64,000 nucleotides of DNA from Deltaproteobacteria bacterium UBA5205 (GTDB lineage Bacteria > Desulfobacterota > Syntrophorhabdia > Syntrophorhabdales > Syntrophorhabdaceae): the NCBI GenBank assembly GCA_002412715.1, contig DHVP01000004.1, forward strand, positions 13,004 through 77,003. The letters are read 5' to 3'. This document shows positions 33,643 through 42,355 of this stretch, piece by piece; position 1 is the stretch's first letter, and every line of letters starts with the position of its first letter. The notes under the pieces are model-generated. The model worked only from the letters and a program-made list of their open reading frames with translations, had not been told where the DNA came from and did not search any database. A program made the translations under genes and the position numbers.

Positions 33643-35551
33643 GGAAAACAAGACCGTACTTACGTCTGCCAGCCACGAACTATACGATAAAATAGTGTTT
33701 TTACGAAAGCCCTCAAACACCGCATGCTTGTGTAAAACCGTTTTCTTAACCGTAATGTTTTGCTTTGTGAACCTAAACAATGTTGTTGCGGCGAACATTC
33801 TTGATGAACTTGGAGCAACATTGGTGGCAAGTTTCGATAAGGCAATCGTCGTTGATAGACCAAAAGCACTACAGTTTGAAAAACATGGTGGTGAGATCAT
33901 ACTGGACGGTATTTCAGGCGGAGCTTTACAATTAAGAAAGGGTGAGTATTTCGCATTTGACGCAAAGACAGTTATTAAGTCGGATGAAGGGACGATAGCG
34001 TTCTGGGTCAGACCTCACTGGAGTTTTTATGACAAGAGAAATATTTTGATATCCCATACGTTCGCTTCTCTTACATGGTCTGATAATAGAAATGGTTATT
34101 TCGTGGTATCGGATGGTTGGTGGGAGCCAGATGGAGCATTCAATACATATTTCGTAAAAAACAACCAGGAATATGCACATACGGCAACCAGGATTCTCTA
34201 CAGAAAGGGCAATTGGATACACCTTGCATGTACTTGGAGCATAAACGGTACGGGGTTGGTAAAGCTTTATGCTGACGGTGTTTTAGCGGCTCAGAGCAAG
34301 GTGTCTGTCGGGCCATCAGTTGCACCAAGAAAATTGTACCTGGGTTCCGATAAAGGCACCCCCATCAGTAAGGATCGATGGGCAGACAGTGACATCGATG
34401 AAGTTGTAGTTTTTGAGAGAGCTCTCAACGAGAAAGAGATTTTAAGTGTGATAAAGGTTCAGAACCCGAATTCTTTTGTTGAGAGGCATATTCGTTGTGA
34501 AAAGATTTTATCGCAACCTTATTCTCCTAAACGAGACAAAGACGGAACAATTTTGGAAACGAGAGCAATATTCGATGAGGGAACAGGTTGGACATCAAAA
34601 AAAGGTGCGGATAGAGTAATTAAAAACATCAAGAAAGCAGGCTTTAACGTCTACGTTCCTTGTGTTTGGCACGGCTCTGGTACCAGATATCCATCGGCGG
34701 CCTTTCCAGCAGAAAAAGGAAGTCATTTTCAAGAAGCGGATCCTCTGGAATATCTAATAGCTAAAGCGCACGCGAGTGGTATCCAGGTACATCCCTGGTT
34801 CACTGTCTCGTTGCGGGATCGTGAATTTCTTACAAGTTATTATGGGCCAGGAACCCCATCAGGGGCTTTTGACTTACATAGACCTGAATTTCAACGATTC
34901 ATTGTTGATCTTATTGCAGATGTCGTGAGACGGTATAAGGTCGATGGTATCAATCTCGACTATGTCCGGACAATGGGGATATGCAGGTGCAGTTATTGTG
35001 TTTCGGAGTATCAAAAACGGTACAAAAGAAACATGTTTGAAGACCTTCAGCGAAAGGGGCCCAGGGGAGGGCTTGAGCCACACATCCAGGAATGGCAGGA
35101 TCAGACAGTTGAAACTATAGTTCGGGGAATATCAAAAGCTGTGAAAAAGATCAAGCCGGATCTTGTCCTGAGTGTCGATGGACATCCGATTCCAGATTTT
35201 CTACCGCCCAATGTGGAAGGCCGACAGGAAATTAGGTGGGCAAATGCAGGTTTAATCGATGTCATTTTTAGTATGGACTATACACGGGAACCGGATTTTG
35301 AAAAGCACGAGCTCGTTCGCAACGAACTTAAGGAGCCGGCAAAAGCGATTATGCTACTTGGGAACTACGATAAGACTTTAATTGGCAAGGTAATACCCAG
35401 AAAAGCAGCAATGTTAACAGGTTTTACTTCCTATGTTCAAAGAAGATGGCCGGGCGGTGTGGGCATATATCTTTATTCCCAACTAAGTGAAGCACAGATT
35501 GGCGCATTTGCTTCTGGTCCGTTCAATCAAATTGCCAAACCAGAGTGGTGA
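33602..35551 (+). CDS. Exported LamG-like plus family 10-like glycosidase protein
   Basis: This protein of up to 649 residues joins a concanavalin-like LamG domain (about 65-290; GTIAFWVRPHWS, YADGVLAAQSK, DEVVVFERALNEKEI) to a glycosyl-hydrolase-like TIM barrel of the GHL10 type (about 320-640; AGFNVYVPCVWHG, VHPWFTV, DGINLDYVR). A hydrophobic segment (about 46-62) ending VVAA looks like a signal peptide, so the true start is probably later than 33602, which overlaps the preceding gene by 41 nt; a GTG near residue 32 is one option. It may trim or process the polymer in the periplasm. Base composition is AT-richer than upstream. Confidence 0.75.
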   Translation: MSLKRKAGLFIGRRENKTVLTSASHELYDKIVFLRKPSNTACLCKTVFLTVMFCFVNLNNVVAANILDELGATLVASFDKAIVVDRPKALQFEKHGGEIILDGISGGALQLRKGEYFAFDAKTVIKSDEGTIAFWVRPHWSFYDKRNILISHTFASLTWSDNRNGYFVVSDGWWEPDGAFNTYFVKNNQEYAHTATRILYRKGNWIHLACTWSINGTGLVKLYADGVLAAQSKVSVGPSVAPRKLYLGSDKGTPISKDRWADSDIDEVVVFERALNEKEILSVIKVQNPNSFVERHIRCEKILSQPYSPKRDKDGTILETRAIFDEGTGWTSKKGADRVIKNIKKAGFNVYVPCVWHGSGTRYPSAAFPAEKGSHFQEADPLEYLIAKAHASGIQVHPWFTVSLRDREFLTSYYGPGTPSGAFDLHRPEFQRFIVDLIADVVRRYKVDGINLDYVRTMGICRCSYCVSEYQKRYKRNMFEDLQRKGPRGGLEPHIQEWQDQTVETIVRGISKAVKKIKPDLVLSVDGHPIPDFLPPNVEGRQEIRWANAGLIDVIFSMDYTREPDFEKHELVRNELKEPAKAIMLLGNYDKTLIGKVIPRKAAMLTGFTSYVQRRWPGGVGIYLYSQLSEAQIGAFASGPFNQIAKPEW

Positions 35552-35636
35552 TTTCAATAATATGTCTAGCCCGCACTAGTCAAGAAAACCTTTACCCTAA
35601 TCTTGCTTGTAATCTGAATACACTAAAGGTAATAGC

Positions 35637-36983
35637 TTGAATACACTGATCATTCTAAGTCTTTTTTTCGTTACAATGCCCATCTTTTTATTATGGAGAA
35701 GGGAGTTCTTGGTCTTTTTTACACTGTTTATTGCATCACAGGTTCTGGGATTAATCCATGAATACAGTTTTGGTTTCGCGGGCTACTTTGATATAAATTC
35801 AACTTTGTTTATCATGTTCCACTTTGCGGTGCTGATGTCGTTTCGACACATCGGCGAATTGAAAAAATCTCTATTTGCGAAGCATTTTATTGTCTTACTA
35901 CCGTTGTATGTTTATGCGCTTATTTATCCTTGGGTCACCGGGTTGTCGTCATTATTATACTGCGTGAAGGCATCAAAAGAATTTGCGATGTATTTCTGCT
36001 ATTTTGCGGTCTTTCTTTTCATAAGGACAGAAAGACAGGTAAATATGAGTTGGGTTTTTATTGGGTGTTTAGCAGTTTACTATTCTCTTCTTGAAGTTTT
36101 GGGTGGTTTATTTCATGGATATCTATTTTCATTCCTTCAATACAGCTATCAGAGGGAACGAATAAACTTTCCCAAAATCTATCTGCCTATATTCACCATC
36201 ATGGTTGCAATGTTTTTTAATAGATTACACAAATTGTTGTTCCGGTTGAGATCCGTAAAAAATGTTCTAGTTCTTTCAATCTACAGTCTGGGCGTTCTGC
36301 TAACATTTTTCAGAGCGTACATATTAGCAAGTGTCTTTACTGTGCCATTACTTCTTTTCTTGAAAGGAAATTCAAGGAAGGCCGTAATCGCTACCACGGC
36401 AATCGCTTTAATAATCCCACTTTCCCTTCTTGTGCTTGTCCCTTTAACTTCAAAGAGCTATGAAGAAATATTTGACTCTTTCATAGGCTCTGGTATCACA
36501 GAGCTTTATCATTATGAAGGGGGTTCATTACGAGGCAGAGATGCAGTTTCAGCAGGTCGCCTAGAACTGGTGAAACAAAAATTGTGGACTGGCTGGGGGT
36601 TTGTTGCTTGGGACTCTGAAATAGGTAAGAAGATAAGGCCAAAACTCGGTTACGATGGAAGAACTATAAAGGGGGGAACCGAGCTTGGTTTTATTGACAA
36701 GGGCTATTTGGATGTTGCTGCAAAGTTCGGGATTATAGGATCCATATTACTGTACGGTTCATTCGTCACTGCACTATTCAAACTCATTAAAGTACTACGA
36801 GCCTCAAATAGTATTGATTTTAACCCAAGGGCGTTTGCCTGTGCGGCCTTAATTATTGTGTTTCTCTGTGTTCAGTTTACCCATGCGCCCCTAACAAGAC
36901 AGTTTGGGATTATTCCACTGTCAATAGTGATGGCCTTGGTTGATCGCCAATATGTCTTATTAAGCGGAACACTTAATAGTTAG
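35637..36983 (+). CDS. O-antigen polymerase/ligase-like membrane protein (Wzy-like)
   Basis: The 448-residue protein has about ten to twelve membrane helices. Near the C-terminus is a long extracytoplasmic loop with GRDAVSAGRLELVKQK, TGWGFVAWDSEIG and a following helix KFGIIGSILLYG, the layout of the Wzy_C (O-antigen ligase/polymerase) family. It probably polymerises repeat units at the periplasmic face. The start is TTG (35637) with AAAGG upstream. It is clearly AT-rich compared with the genes before 33.6 kb and after 41 kb. Confidence 0.78.
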   Translation: MNTLIILSLFFVTMPIFLLWRREFLVFFTLFIASQVLGLIHEYSFGFAGYFDINSTLFIMFHFAVLMSFRHIGELKKSLFAKHFIVLLPLYVYALIYPWVTGLSSLLYCVKASKEFAMYFCYFAVFLFIRTERQVNMSWVFIGCLAVYYSLLEVLGGLFHGYLFSFLQYSYQRERINFPKIYLPIFTIMVAMFFNRLHKLLFRLRSVKNVLVLSIYSLGVLLTFFRAYILASVFTVPLLLFLKGNSRKAVIATTAIALIIPLSLLVLVPLTSKSYEEIFDSFIGSGITELYHYEGGSLRGRDAVSAGRLELVKQKLWTGWGFVAWDSEIGKKIRPKLGYDGRTIKGGTELGFIDKGYLDVAAKFGIIGSILLYGSFVTALFKLIKVLRASNSIDFNPRAFACAALIIVFLCVQFTHAPLTRQFGIIPLSIVMALVDRQYVLLSGTLNS

Positions 36984-37296
36984 TAGACTGCTATAATGAT
37001 GGCCTTAAACAACTGGACTATCTTACATATGATATCAGGACTGTTCCGTTATGAAGGGATGCCGAAAAGATACTAGAGGTGACGGATGCGCTTAAGGCAG
37101 AACAGAAGGATTAGTAGATCTAATGACTCGCAATACCAGGCCGCAACTCGTGAAGCAGATTATTAACGATCGCTCGGAGACGCGAACAAAAGTATAAAGG
37201 GGCAGAATGCGGGCTATCCGGGTTTTTGCGACGTGAACGCTTTCGGAAGACATGGACAAGATAGTACCCGTTGACCTATAAGGAAAATTACCTTTC
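36984..37296. other. Intergenic gap of 313 nt, no gene supported
   Basis: I see no convincing gene here. Only short frames occur, the longest rightward being about 24 codons. The base composition looks less AT-rich than the genes on either side. It may hold a decayed gene or a small rearrangement scar within the locus. Confidence 0.4.
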
Positions 37297-38385
37297 ATGT
37301 CTAGAGTAGTCTGCTTGATAACAAATATCCCGGCTCCTTACAGGATACCAGTATTTGATCGGCTTTATTCCAAGCTAAGGGAGCAAAATATCGATCTAAT
37401 CGTTCTGTACCTTTCGAGGACAGAACCCAACAGACTATGGAAACTGCCCGATATATGGCACAAGCATGAAATATTGCCCGGGAGAGTTATTTCTGTTGGT
37501 GGCGTCTATTTTCATTGGAATCCGTCGCTCATCAAGCAGCTGAATCTTTTGAAGCCAATCGCTGTCATAACATGCGGCTTTGATTTCGCAATGATGCAGG
37601 GTTTTTTGTGGTCGGTCTTGAAAAGGGTTCCCCACATATCTTTCAGTGATGGCACATTGGACTCGGAGAGCAATATCGGTTTCTTTCGACGTTTGACGAG
37701 AAAAATCGTGATCAAGAATAGCCATTCCCTCGTAGGAGCAAGTCTCAAGACTTTATCGTTATTTCAACATTATGGAGCGGCACGGAAAGATTGTTTTCAG
37801 AGTTGTTTGTGTGTCGATAATAGCGTTTATATAGACCGTACGCAAAAGAAAGCTTTTGATTTGCTTTATGTCGCCCGGATTGTTCGCGGAAAAATGCCTG
37901 AGCTAATAATCGAAATCATGGAAGCTTTAGGAGGAGATTATTCTTTAGAAATAGTCGGGGATGGAAACCTCCGGGGATGGTTTATAGATACTCTCGCACA
38001 AAAAAAGGTGAAGTATAATTATGACGGATTTGTACAGCCCGAATTTATTCCAAGGTTCTATCAGTCATCCTCGCTACTTTTGTTTCCCACACGATCTGAC
38101 TCGTGGGGTGTCGTTGCAAATGAAGCTTGCGCCGCCGGTGTTCCTGTTCTTACAACTGAATCAGCCGGTGTTGCGGGTGAGTTAATTGTGCATGGAGAGA
38201 ATGGTTTTGTCCTTCCGCCTCTGGCCCATGTATGGGCAGACCATATTCGCCTGTTATTGAGTGATCAAAAACTTTATCAACAGATGTCACGAAACGCGTT
38301 TAATAGTGTACAGTCATACAATTATGAGAGCGCTTCTTCGGGATTATTGCAAGCGGTACTTAATACAGTCAATGGGTCTTGTTAG
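37297..38385 (+). CDS. Glycosyltransferase family 4
   Basis: A 362-residue GT-B fold transferase. The N-terminus CLITNIPAPYRIPVFDRLYS is a common acceptor-domain start; the C-terminal donor domain shows LLYVARIVRGKMPELIIEIM, GFVQPEFIPRFYQSS and the E-x7-E region DSWGVVANEACAAGVPVLTT. It presumably adds one sugar to the lipid-linked repeat unit at the cytoplasmic membrane face. Donor and acceptor cannot be read. Its last codons overlap the open frame of the flippase gene. Confidence 0.85.
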   Translation: MSRVVCLITNIPAPYRIPVFDRLYSKLREQNIDLIVLYLSRTEPNRLWKLPDIWHKHEILPGRVISVGGVYFHWNPSLIKQLNLLKPIAVITCGFDFAMMQGFLWSVLKRVPHISFSDGTLDSESNIGFFRRLTRKIVIKNSHSLVGASLKTLSLFQHYGAARKDCFQSCLCVDNSVYIDRTQKKAFDLLYVARIVRGKMPELIIEIMEALGGDYSLEIVGDGNLRGWFIDTLAQKKVKYNYDGFVQPEFIPRFYQSSSLLLFPTRSDSWGVVANEACAAGVPVLTTESAGVAGELIVHGENGFVLPPLAHVWADHIRLLLSDQKLYQQMSRNAFNSVQSYNYESASSGLLQAVLNTVNGSC

Positions 38386-38417
38386 TTCGATTCCGAATCT
38401 ACCCGAAGGCAAAATTA

Positions 38418-39731
38418 ATGAATGATATGAAGGCGGATTCATATAGTATTGACCAAAAGATCAGAAAGAGTAATATCATTGGGTTCTCTCGTACTGCGTT
38501 GGCAATTCCTGTTTACTTTATACTCACTCCATTTGTTATTAATGCAATTGGAAAAGAGTTTTACGGTCTTTGGTCGCTAAACACCGTAATTTGGACAATT
38601 TTATCCTTAGGAGATTTCGGATTTCAGAACAGTCTCGTCCATTTCACCGCAATGCATCTGGATGATAATCCAAGACTATGTACCCTGTTTAACACCGTTT
38701 TCTTTTTCTTCTTAACTATCTCCATTATATTTGTTCTATCTATTCTGATCTTTAATGACTTCATAGTTTACACTCTACTAAAAATTAGTCCGGAGTACTA
38801 TCGAGAAGCTACTTTTGTTGTCGTATCCTCTGCCATTGGATTTGGGATCAGGTTCATGGCTGCCCCCTACCAAGCTATCATCGAAGGGAATCAACGAGTG
38901 TATTACTCACAAAAGGTATCTTTGTACTGGCTGCTTTTTAATGCGTTGGCAACTCTCATCGGTCTCTATATCTTTCCCTCGATCTACTTAATAGGTGTCA
39001 TCAATATCGTTGGCAACATACTTATCCTGGGCCTTTTTCTCGCCGATGCTCAGAGAAATTACATCTATGCGACAATAAGCCCAAAGCTGTTTAAGCTATC
39101 AACTCTTAAATACATTTTTCCTTACAGTGCAGGGGTTCAGCTGGCATCTGCTCTTATTATACTCCGTGAGCCGTTGTTAAAGACCATTATTGTCAGGAAA
39201 TATGGCCTTGATGGCTTGGCCTCATTTGAAGTTGTATACAGGTTGACGATACAATGCATGTCATTTGTTACTGTACCACTTCTTACAGCTTTGCCTGTAG
39301 CTTCCAGCTTGCATGATCGATTACCGGCGCTTCACAGAATTGTAAAAAAATATCTGACGTGGGTAGTAGGTATCTTGATTATCCCAAGCATCATTGTCTG
39401 GTTCTTTTCAGGTCCCTTTATTAGCCTCTGGCTTGGTGAAGGTTTCGACGTTGCCTCATCAATGCTGCCTTGGATCTTCACTTCATTTGCAATATATTAT
39501 CTTACTGAACCTTTGTACAAGTCAATACAGGGTATCGGAAAGTCCGCCCTGAGTGTGCTTTCGCAAGGATTATTTTTGGGATCACTGATCATCTTCTGGT
39601 TGCTAATGCCTCAACTATGGGGAATTCAGTCTATCTCATACGCGTTTTTCATAGCCAGTCTTGCTTTTTCTCTCTGCAATGTTTCTATGTACAGGCGAAG
39701 TGTATCGAGCTTTCGGGTACCCACGACTTAG
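38418..39731 (+). CDS. Polysaccharide flippase, Wzx-like (MOP superfamily)
   Basis: The 437-residue protein has about twelve membrane helices and the MATE/MOP fold typical of Wzx, with GFSRTALAIPVYFILTPF at the first helix, GKEFYGLWSLN after it and FGFQNSLVH in the second. It flips lipid-linked repeat units across the inner membrane. The frame is open from 38379, but I prefer the ATG at 38418 with GAAGG upstream. AT-rich like its neighbours. Confidence 0.85.
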   Translation: MNDMKADSYSIDQKIRKSNIIGFSRTALAIPVYFILTPFVINAIGKEFYGLWSLNTVIWTILSLGDFGFQNSLVHFTAMHLDDNPRLCTLFNTVFFFFLTISIIFVLSILIFNDFIVYTLLKISPEYYREATFVVVSSAIGFGIRFMAAPYQAIIEGNQRVYYSQKVSLYWLLFNALATLIGLYIFPSIYLIGVINIVGNILILGLFLADAQRNYIYATISPKLFKLSTLKYIFPYSAGVQLASALIILREPLLKTIIVRKYGLDGLASFEVVYRLTIQCMSFVTVPLLTALPVASSLHDRLPALHRIVKKYLTWVVGILIIPSIIVWFFSGPFISLWLGEGFDVASSMLPWIFTSFAIYYLTEPLYKSIQGIGKSALSVLSQGLFLGSLIIFWLLMPQLWGIQSISYAFFIASLAFSLCNVSMYRRSVSSFRVPTT

Positions 39732-39851
39732 ATGGTTAGCTGAAGCCGAACCTATCTGGGATATTCCTTCTCTGGCCAAATAACATAACTTTGTAGTGTC
39801 ACAACCGTTCGATCTGATATATTTTTCCATTCATGTTGTAAAGACTAGGGG

Positions 39852-40949
39852 TTGGTGTTCGCGGTGAACGTTCTTTATTTACTTCCTTCAGCCAATATCT
39901 ACGGTGGAACACCACAGAAAACACTTGATTTGGTCAAAGGCTCTCGCAACCGGTCTATTGTGTACTTTTGGTCCGATGCTTATAGCGATAAGCACATACT
40001 TTTCAGACAAGCAGGGGCGGGAATTTATTCTGGGGCTTATGGGAGAAACGTATTTCGTCACGTTCGTTTCATAGTCGATCTTATAGATATGTACTCGATC
40101 GATCTCATTCAGACACAGTTTTCCTTTGGTGAGGTTCTTGGATACTTTGCCAAATTGATGAGACCCAGAGTTAAGTTAATTGTTACTTTTGAGGGTAGTC
40201 TAAAACCATCTTTATTGAGGAGATTGATTTTAAAGTGGATATATCATCATGTTGACAACTTTATCTATATTTCGGAATATGTAAAAAAAGAGAAACTCGT
40301 TTCATTTCCCATGTTGGAGAGTTTGCCTGGCAGAGTTATATACAATGGAAGTAATCTATTGGCACAATCAGTGCGATGTTCTGCACCCTCTTCGCCCTAT
40401 AAGATTCTTGATGTTGCCGGCCTGACTCCAATAAAGAATATCTCGACCTTGATTCGTGCGGTAGGCATTATGGTGCACGACATGGACAAACGGAATGTTG
40501 AGCTGATCGTAGCAGGTGAAGGACCCGAGCGCGGAAATCTGGAGCGTCTGATCTTTGACCTGCACCTTGCAAGGAATGTACATCTAATCGGGTATAGAGA
40601 CGATATCGGTGATTTGCTGTGTCAATGTGCTGTTTTTGCACATCCTTCCGTGGCAGAAGGCTTTGGTATTGCAGTGACCGAGGCAATGATGACCGGACTG
40701 CCTGTTGTCGCAGCTGATGCGGGCGCATTGCCAGAATTAATTATCGACGGTGAATCGGGCTTGCTCGTTAATCCCCTTGATGCTGAAAAATGGGCGGAGG
40801 TAATAAGCAAACTAATGAAAGATCCAGTGCTGGCCAAACAAATTGCAGATAATGGGAGAATCAGGGCCTTAAATCTGTTTTCCACAGAACGATTTGTCTC
40901 GAACTATGAAAATATGTATGAGATGGTGGTCAATCGGCAGCGTATTTAA
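39852..40949 (+). CDS. Glycosyltransferase family 4
   Basis: A GT-B transferase of up to 365 residues. It has VLYLLPSANIYGGTPQKTLD at the N-terminus, YISEYVKKEKL, DVAGLTPIKNISTLIRAV, and the donor-site signature HPSVAEGFGIAVTEAMMTG (E-x7-E) followed by LPVVAADAGALPELI. The start is uncertain among TTG 39852, GTG 39855 and GTG 39864. It probably adds a sugar to the repeat unit; specificity unknown. Confidence 0.85.
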   Translation: MVFAVNVLYLLPSANIYGGTPQKTLDLVKGSRNRSIVYFWSDAYSDKHILFRQAGAGIYSGAYGRNVFRHVRFIVDLIDMYSIDLIQTQFSFGEVLGYFAKLMRPRVKLIVTFEGSLKPSLLRRLILKWIYHHVDNFIYISEYVKKEKLVSFPMLESLPGRVIYNGSNLLAQSVRCSAPSSPYKILDVAGLTPIKNISTLIRAVGIMVHDMDKRNVELIVAGEGPERGNLERLIFDLHLARNVHLIGYRDDIGDLLCQCAVFAHPSVAEGFGIAVTEAMMTGLPVVAADAGALPELIIDGESGLLVNPLDAEKWAEVISKLMKDPVLAKQIADNGRIRALNLFSTERFVSNYENMYEMVVNRQRI

Positions 40950-41155
40950 GAACAGTTTATTTACACGCCGAGTGGGTAACGCTTGATATGCTATCCGCTG
41001 TTTGAAGGAACCCTCGATCTAGAACAGCCGCGGACAGAAAAACAGATGGATCTACGAATGTTTCAAAAGGCGAGACATCGGATTGATTCTGAAGTTACGG
41101 AAAAACGGAAACCTTTTTTTGAGTACAAGACGATTTCGATCATATCTACAGCATA

Positions 41156-42355
41156 GTGACCGTTTTGCGAATACTTCTAGTTCATAATCATTATGGTAAT
41201 TACGCCCAGGGCGGCGAGGCTAATGTGATGGAGGCTGAAGCACGCTTGCTCGCCGAACACGGTCATATTGTCATGAAGTATGAACGGACGAATGCAGAGA
41301 TTGAAGATGCCGGTATCATGATCAGGGCAAAATCCGCTTTCAATGTTGCCTGGTCCAAAACGGCTTATGACGCCATAGACAGTATTCTTCAGGAATTTAA
41401 GCCGGATATCATGCATGTTCATAATTACTGGTTGTTGTTGACTCCCTCAATATTCGCAGCGGCTAAGCTTCGTGGCGTTGCCACGGTACTGACGCTTCAC
41501 AATTACAGACTTGTTTGTCCCGGGACACAGTTTTTGAGGAATAACGAACCTTGTGAACTTTGTTTGGATGGCAAGCCATGGCGCGTCCTCCTGCATCGTT
41601 GTTATCCTGGAAGAAGTCTTCTTAAGTCCGTACTTTCGCTGAGACTTTTCCTTGATACGCGAAAGAAGCAATTTCTTTCACCCTGGGTCGATGGTTATAT
41701 CGCCCTTTCTGATTTTGGTCGGGAGAAATTCATAGAGGGTGGATTGCCTGGAGAGAAAATTCATGTAAAACCCAACTTCATAGATGATCCGTACAAACAG
41801 GACGAAATACCATCGTCAGGAAGGGGCGCTGTTGTCATTGGCCGAATTTCACAGGAAAAAGGGTTGGATACGGTAGCAAAAGCATGGCAGCGCCTGAATT
41901 ATCCTTTGACGATAGTGGGCGATGGGCCTCTGCGGAAAAGCGTAGAACAGAAAATGCCTGCAAGTGTCAGGTTTACGGGCCAAAAGCCTCATGACGAGAC
42001 CATGCAAATATGCAAACAATCGCCAATTTTCATTTTCCCGTCAGAATGTTACGAAGGGTCCCCCTTATCCCTTCTCGAAGCGATGGCCTTGGGTCGTGCA
42101 ATCATTGCTACTGATCTTGGGCAACGGCGTGAAATAATACGGGATGGTGTCTCCGGCATTCTATATCAAGCGGGCAATGCGGAAGATCTTCGCAGGAAGA
42201 TAGTTCAACTCATAGAGAACCCCGATCTATGCAAGTCTTTGGGAAATGCTGCAAGGCATACCTACCTGGAAAGGTACGTTCCGGAAAAGAACTATGAAAT
42301 GTTGATGAATATTTATCAGAGAGTTCTTGGATACACCGGAGAGAGGAAGAATTAA
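41156..42355 (+). CDS. Glycosyltransferase family 4
   Basis: The 399-residue GT-B protein begins LRILLVHNHYGNYAQGGEANV, with HVHNYWLLLTPSIF and TLHNYRLVCPGTQFLRN, a pattern shared by many exopolysaccharide GT4 enzymes. The donor part reads VIGRISQEKGLDTVAKAWQR and FPSECYEGSPLSLLEAMALG. The start is GTG (41156). The stop overlaps the ATG of the next gene by one base (taATG), showing translational coupling. From here on base composition returns toward that of the flanking chromosome. Confidence 0.87.
   Translation: MTVLRILLVHNHYGNYAQGGEANVMEAEARLLAEHGHIVMKYERTNAEIEDAGIMIRAKSAFNVAWSKTAYDAIDSILQEFKPDIMHVHNYWLLLTPSIFAAAKLRGVATVLTLHNYRLVCPGTQFLRNNEPCELCLDGKPWRVLLHRCYPGRSLLKSVLSLRLFLDTRKKQFLSPWVDGYIALSDFGREKFIEGGLPGEKIHVKPNFIDDPYKQDEIPSSGRGAVVIGRISQEKGLDTVAKAWQRLNYPLTIVGDGPLRKSVEQKMPASVRFTGQKPHDETMQICKQSPIFIFPSECYEGSPLSLLEAMALGRAIIATDLGQRREIIRDGVSGILYQAGNAEDLRRKIVQLIENPDLCKSLGNAARHTYLERYVPEKNYEMLMNIYQRVLGYTGERKN

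Noticed and set aside
36984..37296. A decayed gene in the gap between the Wzy-like and GT4 genes
   Set aside because: Frames are short and I could not tie any to a family, so no pseudogene is called.
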